A DNA stretch of 64,000 nt from Clusia tigrina (lineage: Eukaryota > Arthropoda > Insecta > Diptera > Clusiidae). This document shows, piece by piece, positions 49,092-61,163 of the stretch (its first letter is position 1; each line of letters opens with the position of its first letter). The stretch spans positions 90,646,280-90,710,279 of the forward strand of contig OV050033.1 of assembly GCA_920105625.2 (NCBI GenBank), read 5' to 3'. The notes beneath the pieces are model-generated. The model worked only from the letters and a program-made list of their open reading frames with translations. It was not told the DNA's origin and searched no databases. The translations under genes and the position numbers were made by a program.

Positions 49092-51050
49092 GTTTGTAAC
49101 TTTTTACTGGAGCGTCATAAAACCTTGAAATTTTGTAACAATAAAGTACTCGAGACTCTTGTCAATTTAAGCTATCGCTCAAAGCTATGCTACCCTTGAG
49201 TCCCAAATCAAACACTGATAAAGCTTCAAATGGCCCTAACTTCTATACGGTACGTCCTACACCTATCAAAGTTTGCAACATACAAATGCTTGCAACTTTT
49301 TACTGCAGCGTCATAAAACCTTGAAATTGTGTAACAATAAAGTACTCGAGCCTCTTGTCAATTTAAGCTATCGCTCAAAGTTATGCTACTCTTGAGTCCC
49401 ACGTCAAACACTGATAAAACTTCAAATGGCCCTAACTTCTATACGGTACGTCCTACAACTATCAAAGTTTGCAACATACAAATGCCTGTAACTTTTTACT
49501 GGAGCGTCATAAAACCTTGAAATTTTGTAACAATAAAGTACTCGAGCCTCTTGTCAATTTAAGTTATCGCTCAAAGCTATGCTACCCTTGAGACCCAAAT
49601 CAATCACTGATAAAACTTCAAATGGCCCTAACTTCTATACAGTACGTCTTACACCTATCAAAGTTTGCAACATACAAATGCTTGTAACTTTTTGCTGGAG
49701 CGTCATAAAACCTTGAAATTTTGTAACAATAAAGTACTCGAGCCTCTTGTCAATTTAAGCTATCGCTCAAAGCTATGCTACCCGTGAGTCCCAAATCAGA
49801 CACTGATAAAACTTCAAATGGCCCTAACTTCTATATGGTACGTCCTACACCTATAAAAGTTTGCAACATACAAATGCTTGTAACTTTTTACTGGAGCGTC
49901 ATAAAACCTTGAAATTTTGTAACAATAAAGTACTCGAGCCTCTTAACAATTTAAGATATCGCTCAAAGCTATGCTACCCTTGAGTCCCAAATCAATCACT
50001 GATAAAACTTCAAATGGCCCTAACTTCTGTACGGTACGCCCTACACCTATCAAAGTTTGCAACATACAAATGCTTGCAACTTTTTACTGGAGCGTCATAA
50101 AACCTTGACATTTTGTAACAATAAAGTACTCGAGCCTCTTGTCAATTTAAGCTATCGCTCAAAGCTATGCTACCCTTGAGTCCCAAATCAAACACTGTTA
50201 ATACTTCAAATGGCCCTGACTTCTATACGGAACGTCATACACCTCTCAAAGTTTGCAACATACAAATGCTTGTAACTTTTTACTGGAGCGTCATAAAACC
50301 TTGACATTTTGTAACAATAAAGTACTCGAGCCTCTTGTCAATTTAAGCTATCGCTCAAAGCTATGCTACCCTTGAGTCCCAAATCAAACACTGATAAAAC
50401 TTCAAATGGCCCTAACTTCTATACGGTACGTCCTACACCTATCAAAGTTTATACATACAAATGCTTGTAACTTTTTACTGGAGCGTCATAAAACCTTGAA
50501 ATTTTGTAACAATAAAGTACTAGAGCCTCTTGTCAATTTAAGCTATCGCTCAAAGCTATGCTACCCTTGAGTCCCAAATCAAACACTGATAAAACTTCAA
50601 ATGGCCCTAACTTCTATACGGTACGTCCTACACCTATCAAAGTTTGCAACATACAAATGCTTGCAACTTTTTACTGGAGCGTCATAAAACCTTGAAATTT
50701 TGTAACAATAAAGTACTCGAGCCTCTTGTCAATTTAAGCTATCGCTCAAAGTTATGCTACTCTTGAGTCCCACGTCAAACACTGATAAAACTTCAAATGG
50801 CCCTAACTTCTATACGGTACGTCCTACAACTATCAAAGTTTGCAACATACAAATGCCTGTAACTTTTTACTGGAGTGTCATAAAACCTTGAAATTTTGTA
50901 ACAATAAAGTACTCGAGCCTCTTGTCAATATAAGCTATCGCTCAAAGCTATTCTACCCTTGAGACCCACATCAATCACTGATAAAACTTCAAATGGCCCT
51001 AACTTCTATACAGTACGTCATACACCTATCAAAGTTTGCAACATACAAAT
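49092..51050. repeat. 10-monomer tandem duplication (1959 bp), first copy
   Basis: Every rare variant I checked is repeated 1959 bp later: GATAAAGC, CTGCAGCG with GAAATTGTGTAAC, ACGTCTTACACC, CTATAAAAG, CTTAACAATTT, TTTATACATAC (1-bp deletion), ACTAGAGCC, GAGTGTCAT and CCACATCAATC. Upstream of 49092 the older copy lacks some of these. Confidence 0.9.
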
Positions 51051-53009
51051 GCTTGTAACTTTTTACTGGAGCGTCATAAAACCTTGAAATTTTGTAACAA
51101 TAAAGTACTCGAGACTCTTGTCAATTTAAGCTATCGCTCAAAGCTATGCTACCCTTGAGTCCCAAATCAAACACTGATAAAGCTTCAAATGGCCCTAACT
51201 TCTATACGGTACGTCCTACACCTATCAAAGTTTGCAACATACAAATGCTTGCAACTTTTTACTGCAGCGTCATAAAACCTTGAAATTGTGTAACAATAAA
51301 GTACTCGAGCCTCTTGTCAATTTAAGCTATCGCTCAAAGTTATGCTACTCTTGAGTCCCACGTCAAACACTGATAAAACTTCAAATGGCCCTAACTTCTA
51401 TACGGTACGTCCTACAACTATCAAAGTTTGCAACATACAAATGCCTGTAACTTTTTACTGGAGCGTCATAAAACCTTGAAATTTTGTAACAATAAAGTAC
51501 TCGAGCCTCTTGTCAATTTAAGTTATCGCTCAAAGCTATGCTACCCTTGAGACCCAAATCAATCACTGATAAAACTTCAAATGGCCCTAACTTCTATACA
51601 GTACGTCTTACACCTATCAAAGTTTGCAACATACAAATGCTTGTAACTTTTTGCTGGAGCGTCATAAAACCTTGAAATTTTGTAACAATAAAGTACTCGA
51701 GCCTCTTGTCAATTTAAGCTATCGCTCAAAGCTATGCTACCCGTGAGTCCCAAATCAGACACTGATAAAACTTCAAATGGCCCTAACTTCTATATGGTAC
51801 GTCCTACACCTATAAAAGTTTGCAACATACAAATGCTTGTAACTTTTTACTGGAGCGTCATAAAACCTTGAAATTTTGTAACAATAAAGTACTCGAGCCT
51901 CTTAACAATTTAAGATATCGCTCAAAGCTATGCTACCCTTGAGTCCCAAATCAATCACTGATAAAACTTCAAATGGCCCTAACTTCTGTACGGTACGCCC
52001 TACACCTATCAAAGTTTGCAACATACAAATGCTTGCAACTTTTTACTGGAGCGTCATAAAACCTTGACATTTTGTAACAATAAAGTACTCGAGCCTCTTG
52101 TCAATTTAAGCTATCGCTCAAAGCTATGCTACCCTTGAGTCCCAAATCAAACACTGTTAATACTTCAAATGGCCCTGACTTCTATACGGAACGTCATACA
52201 CCTCTCAAAGTTTGCAACATACAAATGCTTGTAACTTTTTACTGGAGCGTCATAAAACCTTGACATTTTGTAACAATAAAGTACTCGAGCCTCTTGTCAA
52301 TTTAAGCTATCGCTCAAAGCTATGCTACCCTTGAGTCCCAAATCAAACACTGATAAAACTTCAAATGGCCCTAACTTCTATACGGTACGTCCTACACCTA
52401 TCAAAGTTTATACATACAAATGCTTGTAACTTTTTACTGGAGCGTCATAAAACCTTGAAATTTTGTAACAATAAAGTACTAGAGCCTCTTGTCAATTTAA
52501 GCTATCGCTCAAAGCTATGCTACCCTTGAGTCCCAAATCAAACACTGATAAAACTTCAAATGGCCCTAACTTCTATACGGTACGTCCTACACCTATCAAA
52601 GTTTGCAACATACAAATGCTTGCAACTTTTTACTGGAGCGTCATAAAACCTTGAAATTTTGTAACAATAAAGTACTCGAGCCTCTTGTCAATTTAAGCTA
52701 TCGCTCAAAGTTATGCTACTCTTGAGTCCCACGTCAAACACTGATAAAACTTCAAATGGCCCTAACTTCTATACGGTACGTCCTACAACTATCAAAGTTT
52801 GCAACATACAAATGCCTGTAACTTTTTACTGGAGTGTCATAAAACCTTGAAATTTTGTAACAATAAAGTACTCGAGCCTCTTGTCAATATAAGCTATCGC
52901 TCAAAGCTATTCTACCCTTGAGACCCACATCAATCACTGATAAAACTTCAAATGGCCCTAACTTCTATACAGTACGTCATACACCTATCAAAGTTTGCAA
53001 CATACAAAT
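51051..53009. repeat. 10-monomer tandem duplication (1959 bp), second copy
   Basis: It looks identical to 49092-51050 at all the diagnostic sites compared. Past about 53010 the sequence still resembles the start of the next unit but lacks GATAAAGC, CTGCAGCG and GAAATTGTG, so the duplication ends there. Confidence 0.9.
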
Positions 53010-53614
53010 GCTTGTAACTTTTTACTGGAGCGTCATAAAACCTTGAAATTTTGTAACAATAAAGTACTCGAGACTCTTGTCAATTTAAGCTATCGCTCAA
53101 AGCTATGCTACCCTTGAGTCCCAAATCAAACACTGATAAAACTTCAAATGGCCCTAACTTCTATACGGTACGTCCTACACCTATCAAAGTTTGCAACATA
53201 CAAATGCTTGTAACTTTTTACTGGAGCGTCATAAAACCTTGAAATTTTGTAACAATAAAGTACTCGAGCCTCTTGTCAATTTAAGCTATCGCTCAAAGTT
53301 ATGCTACTCTTGAGTCCCACGTCAAACACTGATAAAACTTCAAATGGCCCTAACTTCTATACGGTACGTCCTACAACTATCAAAGTTTGCAACATACAAA
53401 TGCCTGTAACTTTTTACTGGAGCGTCATAAAACCTTGAAATTTTGTAACAATAAAGTACTCGAGCCTCTTATCAATTTAAGATATCGCTCAAAGCTATGC
53501 TACCCTTGAGTCCCAAATCAATCATTGATAAAACTTCAAATGGCCCTAACTTCTGTACGGTACGCCCTACACCTATCAAAGTTTGCCACATACAAATGCT
53601 TGCAACTTTTTACT

Positions 53615-53810
53615 GGAGCGTCATAAAACCTTGAAATTTTGTGACAATAAAGTATTCGAGCCTATTGTCAATTTAAGTTATCGCTCAAAGCTATGCTACC
53701 CTTGAGTCCCAAATCAATCATTGATAAAACTTCAAATGGCCCTAACTTCTGTACGGTACGCCCTACACCTATCAAAGTTTGCAACATACAAATGCTTGCA
53801 ACTTTTTACT
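53615..53810 (+). repeat. Hybrid e/f monomer (single-unit duplication)
   Basis: The left part has the f alleles GTATTCGAGCCTATTG and AAGTTATC. The right part has the e alleles CAATCATTGAT and CTGTACGGTACGCCC, identical in that part to the monomer before it. A one-monomer gain by unequal exchange between e and f explains it. GTGACAATAAAG at about 53641 is private. Confidence 0.82.
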
Positions 53811-55538
53811 GGAGCGTCATAAAACCTTGAAATTTTGTAACAATAAAGTATTCGAGCCTATTGTCAATTTAAGTTATCGCTCAAAGCTATGCTACCCTTG
53901 AGTCCCAAATCAAACACTGATAATACTTCAAATCGCCCTGACTTCTATACGGAACGTCATACACCTCTCAAAGTTTGCAACATACAAATGCTTGTAACTT
54001 TTTACTGGAGCGTCATAAAACCTTGAAATTTTGTAACAATAAAGTACTCGAGCCTCTTGTCAATTTAAGCTATCGCTCAAAGCTATGCTACCCTTGAGTC
54101 CCAAATCAAACACTGATTAAACTTCAAATGGCCCTAACTTCTATATGGTACGTCCTACACCTATCAAAGGTTGCAACATATAAATGCTTGTAACTTTTTA
54201 CTAGAGCGTCATAAAATCTTGAAATTTTGTAACAATAAAGTACACGAGCCTCTTGTCAATTTAAGCTATCGCTCAAAGCTATGCTACCCTTGAGTCCCAA
54301 ATCAAACACTGATAAAATTTCAAATGGCCCTAACTTCTATACGGAACGTCATACACCTCTCAAAGTTTGCAACATACAAATGCTTGTAACTTTTTACTGG
54401 AGCGTCATAAAACCTTGACATTTTGTAACAATAAAGCACTCGAGCCTCTTGTCAATTGAAGCTATCGCTCAAAGCTATGCTGCCCTTGAGTCCCAAATCA
54501 AACACTGATAAAACTTCAAATGGCCCTAACTTCTATACGGTACGTCCTACACCTATCAATGTTTGTAACATACAAATGCTTGTAACTTTTTACTGGAGCG
54601 TCATAAAACCTTGAAATTTTGTAACAATAAAGTACTCGAGCCTCTTGTCAATTTAAGCTATCGCTCAAAGCTATGCTACCCTTGCGTCCCAAATCAAACA
54701 CTGATAAAACTTCAAATGGCCCTAATTTTTATATGGTACGTCCTACACCTATCAAAGTTTGCAACATACAAATGCTTGTAACTTTTTACTAATAAAGTAC
54801 TCGAGCCTCTTGTTAATTTAAGCTATCGCTCAAAGCTATGCTACCCTTGAGTCCCAAATCAATCACTGATAAAACTTCAAATGGCCCAAACTTCTATACG
54901 GTACGTCCTACACCTATCAAAGTTTGCAACATACAAATGGTTGCAACTTTTTACTGGAGCGTCATAAAACCTTGAAATTTTGTAACAATAAAGTACTCGA
55001 GCCTCTTGTCAATTTAAGCTATCGCTCAAAGCTATGCTACCCTTGAGCCCCAAATCAAACACTGATAAATCTTCAAATGGCCTTAACTTCTATACGGTAC
55101 GTCCTACAACTATCAAAGTTTGCAACATACAAATGCCTGTAACTTTTTACTGGAGGGTCATAAAACCTTGAAATTTTGTTACAATAAAGTACTCGAGCCT
55201 CTTGTCCATTTAAGTTATCGCTCAAAGCTATGCTACCCTTGAGTGCCAAATCAAACACTGATAATACTTCAAATGGCCCTAACTTCTATACGGCACGTCC
55301 TACACTTATCAAAGTTTGCAACATACAAATGCTTGTAACTTTTTACTGGAGCGTCATAAAACCTTGAAATTTTGTAACAATAAAGTACTCGAGCCTCTTG
55401 TCAATTTAAGCTATCGCTCAAAGCTATGCTACCCTTGAGTCCCAAATCAAACACTGATAAAACTTCAAATGGCCCTAACTTCTATACGGTACGTCCTACA
55501 CCTATCAAAGTTTGCAACATACAAATGCTTGCAACTTT
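53698..55538. repeat. Dispersed copy of 29120-30960 (about 1.84 kb)
   Basis: It is colinear with 29120-30960 at a constant offset of 24578, without net indels. AATCGCCCTGAC, GATTAAAC, CTAGAGCG, TACACGAG, GATAAAATTTC, CAATTGAAG, ATGTTTGTAAC, CTAATTTTTATATGG, the 165-bp monomer, GAGCCCC, TTGTTACAAT and GAGTGCC follow in the same order. Confidence 0.82.
54791..54955 (+). repeat. 165-bp monomer 11 (31-bp deletion)
   Basis: Same junction, the dispersed counterpart of copy 3 (offset 24578). ATGGTTGCAAC links it to copy 16. Confidence 0.93.
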
Positions 55539-55543
55539 TTACT

Positions 55544-55708
55544 AATAAAGTACTCGAGCCTCTTGTCAATTTAAGATATCGCTCAAAGCTATGCTACCCT
55601 TGAGTCCCAAATCAATCACTGATAAAACTTCAAATGGCCCAAACTTCTATACGGTACGTCCTACACCTATCAAAGTTTGCAACATACAAATGCTTGCAAC
55701 TTTTTACT
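55544..55708 (+). repeat. 165-bp monomer 12 (31-bp deletion)
   Basis: Same junction, the counterpart of copy 5 (offset 22852). The preceding monomer has GCTTGCAAC and CTAACTTC rather than the usual linked CTAATTTC. Confidence 0.93.
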
Positions 55709-56680
55709 GGAGCGTCATAAAACCTTGAACTTTGTAACAATAAAGTACTCGAGCCTCTTGTCAAATTAAGCTATCGCTCAAAGCTATGCTACCCTTGAAT
55801 CTCAAATCAAACACTGATAAAATGGCCCTAACTTCTATGCGGTACGTCCTACAACTCTCAAAGTTTGCAACATACAAATGCCTGTAACTTTTTACTGGAG
55901 CGTCATAAAACCTTGAAATTTTGTAACAATAAAGTACTCGAGCCTCTTGTCAATTTAAGTTATCGCTCAAAGCTATGCTACCCTTGAGTCCCAAATCAAA
56001 CACTGATAATACTTCAAATGGCCCTAACTTCTATACGGTACGTCCCACACCTATCAAAGTTTGCAACATACAAATGCTTGTAACTTTTTACTGGAGCGTC
56101 ATAAAACCTTGAAATTTTGTAACAATAAAGTACTCGAGCCTCTTGTCAATTTAAGCTATCGCTCAAAGCTATGCTACCCTTGAGTCCCAAATCAAACACT
56201 GATAAAACTTCAAATGGCCCTAACTTCTATACGGTACGTCCTACGCCTATCAAAGTTTGCAACATACAAATGCTTGCAACTTTTTACTGGAGCGTCATAA
56301 AACCTTGAAATTTTGTAACAATAAAGTACTCGAGCCTCTTGTCAATTTAAGCTATCGCTCAAAGCTATGCTACCCTTGAGTCCCAAATCAAACACTGTTA
56401 ATACTTCAAATGGCCCTGACTTCTATACGGAACGTCATACACCTCTCAAAGTTTGCAACGTACAAATGCTTGTAACTTTTTACTTTAGCGTCATAAAACC
56501 TTGAAATTTTGTAACAATAAAGTACTCGAGCCTCTTGTCAATTTAAGCTATCGCTCAAAGCTAAGCTACCCTTGAGTCCCAAATCAAACACTGATAAAAC
56601 TTCAAATGGCCCTAATTTCTATACGGTACGTCCTACACCTATCAAAATTTGCAACATACAAATGCTTGTAACTTTTTACT

Positions 56681-56845
56681 AATAAAGTACTCGAGCCTCT
56701 TGTCAATTAAAGCTATCGCTCAAAGCTATGCTACCCTTGAGTCCCAAATCAATCACTGATAAAACTTCAAATGGCCCTAACTTATATACGGAACGTCATA
56801 CACCTCTCAAAGTTTGCAACATACAAATGCTTGTAACTTTTTACT
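56681..56845 (+). repeat. 165-bp monomer 13 (31-bp deletion)
   Basis: Same junction with CAATTAAAGC, the counterpart of copy 10. ATCAAAATTTGC is private to the preceding monomer. Confidence 0.93.
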
Positions 56846-58020
56846 GGAGCGTCATAAAATCTTGACATTTTGTAACAATAAAGTACTCGAGCCTCTTGTC
56901 AATTTAAGTTATCGCTCAAAGCTATGCTACACTTGAGTCCCAAATCAAACACTGTTAATACTTCAAATGGCCCTGACTTCTATACGGAACGTCATACACC
57001 TCTCAAAGTTTGCAACATACAAATGCTTGTAACTTTTTACTGGAGCGTCATAAAACCTTGACATTTTGTAACAATAAAGTACTCGAGCCTCTTGTCAATT
57101 TAAGCTATCGCTCAAAGCTATGCTACCCTTGAGTCCCAAATCAAACACTGATAAAACTTCAAATAGCCCTAACTTCTATACGGTACGTCCTACACCTATC
57201 AAAGTTTATAACATACAAATGCTTGTAACTTTTTACTGGAGCGTCATAAAACCTTGAAATTTTGTAACAATAAAGTACTCGAGCCTCTTTTCAATTTAAG
57301 CTAGCGCTCAAAGCTATGCTACCCTTGAGTCCCAAATCAAACACTGATAAAACTTCAAATGGCCCTAACTTCTATACGGTACGTCCTACACCTATCAAAG
57401 TTTGCAACATACAAATGCTTGCAACTTTTTACTGGAGCGTCATAAAACCTTGAAATTTTGTAACAATAAAGTACTCGAGCCTCTTGTCAATTTAAGCTAT
57501 CGCTCAAAGTTATGCTACTCTTGAGTCCCACGTCAAACACTGATAAAACTTCAAATGGCCCTAACTTCTATACGGTACGTCCTACAACTATCAAAGTTTG
57601 CAACATACAAATGCCTGGAACTTTTTACTGGAGCGTCATAAAACCTTGAAATTTTGTAACAATAAAGTACTCGAGCCTCTTGTCAATATAAGCTATCGCT
57701 CAAAGCTATGCTACCCTTGAGTCCCAAATCAATCACTGATAAAACTTCAAATGGCCCTAACTTCTATACGGTACGTCATACACCTATCAAAGTTTGCAAC
57801 ATACAAATGCTTGCAACTTTTTACTGGAGCGTCATAAAACCTTGAAATTTTGTAACAATAAAGTACTCGAGCCTCTTGTCAATTTAAGCTATCGCTCAAA
57901 GTTATGCTACTCTTGAGTCCCACGTCAAACACTGATAAAACTTCAAATGGCCCTAACTTCTATACGGTACGTCCTACAACTATCAAAGTTTGCAACATAC
58001 AAATGCCTGTAACTTTTTAC

Positions 58021-60240
58021 TGGAGCGTCATAAAACCTTGAAATTTTGTAACAATAAAGTACTCGAGCCTCTTGTCAATTTAAGTTATCGCTCAAAGCTA
58101 TGCTACCCTTGAGACCCAAATCAATCACTGATAAAACTTCAAATGGCCCTAACTTCTATACAGTACGTCCTACACCTATCAAAGTTTGCAAACATACAAA
58201 TGCTTGTAACTTTTTGCTGGAGCGTCATAAAACCTTGAAATTTTGTAACAATAAAGTACTCGAGCCTCTTGTCAATTTAAGCTATCGCTCAAAGCTATGC
58301 TACCCGTGAGTCCCAAATCAGACACTGATAAAACTTCAAATGGCCCTAACTTCTATATGGTACGTCCTACACCTATAAAAGTTTGCAACATACAAATGCT
58401 TGTAACTTTTTACTGGAACGTCATAAAACCTTGAAATTTTGTAACAATAAAGTACTCGAGCCTCTTATCAATTTAAGATATCGCTCAAAGCTATGCTACC
58501 CTTGAGTCCCAAATCAATCACTGATAAAACTTCAAATGGCCCTAACTTCTGTACGGTACGCCCTACACCTATCAAAGTTTGCAACATACAAATGCTTGCA
58601 ACTTTTTACTGGAGCGTCATAAAACCTTGACATTTTGTAACAATAAAGTACTCGAGCCTCTTGTCAATTTAAGCTATCGCTCAAAGCTATGCTTCCCTTG
58701 AGTCCCAAATCAAACACTGTTAATACTTCAAATGGCCCTGACTTCTATACGGAACGTCATACACCTCTCAAAGTTTGCAACATACAAATGCTTGTAACTT
58801 TTTACTGGAGCGTCATAAAACCTTGACATTTTGTAACAATATAGTACTCGAGCCTCTTGTCAATTTAAGCTATCGCTCAAAGCTATGCTACCCTTGAGTC
58901 CCAAATCAAACACTGATAAAACTTCAAATGGCCCTAACTTCTATACGGTACGTCCTACACCTATCAAAGTTTATAACATACAAATGCTTGTAACTTTTTA
59001 CTGGAGCGTCATAAAACCTTGAAATTTTGTAACAATAAAGTACTCGAGCCTCTTGTCAAGTTAAGCTATCGCTCAAAGCTATGCTACCCTTGAGTCCCAA
59101 ATCAAACACTGATAAAACTTCAAATGGCCCTAACTTCTATACGGTACGTCCTACACCTATCAAAGTTTGCAACATACAAATGCTTGCAACTTTTTACTGG
59201 AGCGTCATAAAACCTTGAAACTTTGTAACAATAAAGTACTGGAGCCTCTTGTCAATTTAAGCTATCGCTCAAAGTTATGCTACTCTTGAGTCCCACGTCA
59301 AACACTGATAAAACTTCAAATGGCCCTAACTTCTATACGGTACGTCCTACAACTATCAAAGTTTGCAACATACAAATGCCTGTAACTTTTTACTGGAGCG
59401 TCATAAAACCTTGAAATTTTGTAACAATAAAGTACTCGAGCCTCTTGTCAATATAAGCTATCGCTCAAAGCTATTCTACCCTTGAGACCCAAATCAATCA
59501 CTGATAAAACTTCAAATGGCCCTAACTTCTATACAGTACGTCATACACCTATCAAAGTTTGCAACATACAAATGCTTGTAACTTTTTACTGGAGCGTCAT
59601 AAAACCTTGAAATTTTGTAACAATAAAGTACTCGAGCCTCTTGTCAATTTAAGTTATCGCTCAAAGCTATGCTACCCTTGAGACCCAAATCAATCACTGA
59701 TAAAACTTCAAATGGCCCTAACTTCTATACAGTACGTCCTACACCTATCAAAGTTTGCAACATACAAATGCTTGTAACTTTTTGCTGGAGCGTCATAAAA
59801 CCTTGAAATTTTGTAACAATAAAGTACTCGAGCCTCTTGTCAATTTAAGCTATCGCTCAAAGCTATGCTACCCGTGAGTCCCAAATCAGACACTGATAAA
59901 ACTTCAAATGGCCCTAACTTCTATATGGTACGTCCAACACCTATCAAAGTTTGCAACATACAAATGCTTGTAACTTTTTACTGGAACGTCATAAAACCTT
60001 GAAATTTTGTAACAATAAAGTACTCGAGCCTCTTATCAATTTAAGATATCGCTCAAAGCTATGCTACCCTTGAGTCCCAAATCAATCACTGATAAAACTT
60101 CAAATGGCCCTAACTTCTGTACGGTACGCCCTACACCTATCAAAGTTTGCAACATACAAATGCTTGCAACTTTTTACTGGAGCGTCATAAAACCTTGAAA
60201 TTTTGTAACAATAAAGTATTCGAGCCTATTGTCAATTTAA
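58021..60240. repeat. Block with d-e pair repeated after 8 monomers
   Basis: About three monomers at 58.02-58.62 kb recur at 59.58-60.19 kb (CAGACAC at 58319 and 59887, 1568 apart). Between them lie GACATTTTG, TATAACATAC and CAATATAAGC monomers. A private 1-bp insertion gives GCAAACATAC near 58187. Confidence 0.72.
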
Positions 60241-60570
60241 GTTATCGCTCAAAGCTATGCTACCCTTGAATCTCAAATCAAACACTGATAAATTTTCAAA
60301 TGGCCTTAACTTCTATACGGTACGTCCTACAACTATCAAAGTTTGCAACATACAAATGCCTGTAACTTTTTACTGGAGCGTCATAAAACCTTGCAATTTT
60401 GTAACAATAAATTACTCGAGCCTCTTGTCAATTTAACCTATCGCTCAAAGCTATGCTACCCTTGAGTCCCAAATCAAACAATTATAAATCTTCAAATGGC
60501 CCTAATTTCTATACGGTACGTCCTACACCTATCAAAGTTTGCAACATACAAATGCTTGTAACTTTTTACT

Positions 60571-60735
60571 AATAAAGTACTCGAGCCTCTTGTCAATATA
60601 AGCTATCGCTCAAAGCTATTCTACCCTTGAGACCCAAATCAATCACTGATAAAACTTCAAATGGCCCTAACTTCTATACAGTACATCATACACCTATCAA
60701 AGTTTGCAACATACAAATGCTTGCCACTTTTTACT
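60571..60735 (+). repeat. 165-bp monomer 14 (31-bp deletion)
   Basis: Same junction but followed by CAATATAAGC and GAGACCC, so the deletion is combined with a different monomer type. It also has GTACATCATAC. Confidence 0.93.
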
Positions 60736-60931
60736 GGAGCGTCATAAAACCTTGAAATTTTGTAACAATAAAGTACTCGAGCCTCTTGTCAATTTAAGCT
60801 ATCGCTCAAAGCTATGCTACCATTGAATCTCAAATCAAACACTGATAAATTTTCAAATGGCCTTAACTTCTATACGGTACGTCCTACAACTATCAAAGTT
60901 TGCAACATACAAATGCCTGTAACTTTTTACT

Positions 60932-61096
60932 AATAAAGTACTCGAGCCTCTTGTTAATTTAAGCTATCGCTCAAAGCTATGCTACCCTTGAGTCCCAAAT
61001 CAAACACTGATAAAACTTCAAATGGCCCTAACTTCTATACGGTACGTCCTACACCTATCAATGTTTGTAACATACAAATGCTTGTAACTTTTTACT
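60932..61096 (+). repeat. 165-bp monomer 15 (31-bp deletion)
   Basis: Same junction with GTTAATTTAAGC. Here the preceding monomer is the ACAACTATC/GCCTGTAAC type, another new combination. Confidence 0.93.
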
Positions 61097-61163
61097 GGAG
61101 CGTCATAAAACCTTGAAATTTTGTAACAATAAAGTACTCGAGCCTCTTGTCAATTGAAGCTAT

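Larger units (their letters stand above)
55539..58020. repeat. Mosaic block related to 31-33 kb and 47-49 kb
   Basis: The part at 55544-55920 carries CTTGAACTTTG, the GATAAAATGG deletion and TATGCGG, as at 32.69-33.06 kb (offset 22852). GGTACGTCCCACACC near 56037 matches 31.85 kb. From 56.2 kb the order TACGCCTATC, GTTAATAC, TACTTTAGCG, 165-bp monomer, GACATTTTG, TATAACATAC, GCTAGCGCTC follows 47.3-48.6 kb. Confidence 0.72.
60241..61163. repeat. Rearranged block with two 165-bp monomers
   Basis: CTTGAATCTCAAATC with GATAAATTTTC occurs near 60265 and again 557 bp later (two full monomers plus one of 165 bp). The 165-bp copies start at 60571 and 60932, only 361 bp apart, the closest pair in the window. 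Confidence 0.75.

Noticed and set aside
49092..53009. Assembly artefact explaining the identical duplication
   Set aside because: It cannot be excluded from sequence alone. However, many nested duplications with different periods and private differences are hard to explain by one assembly error, so I kept it as a real event with that caveat.
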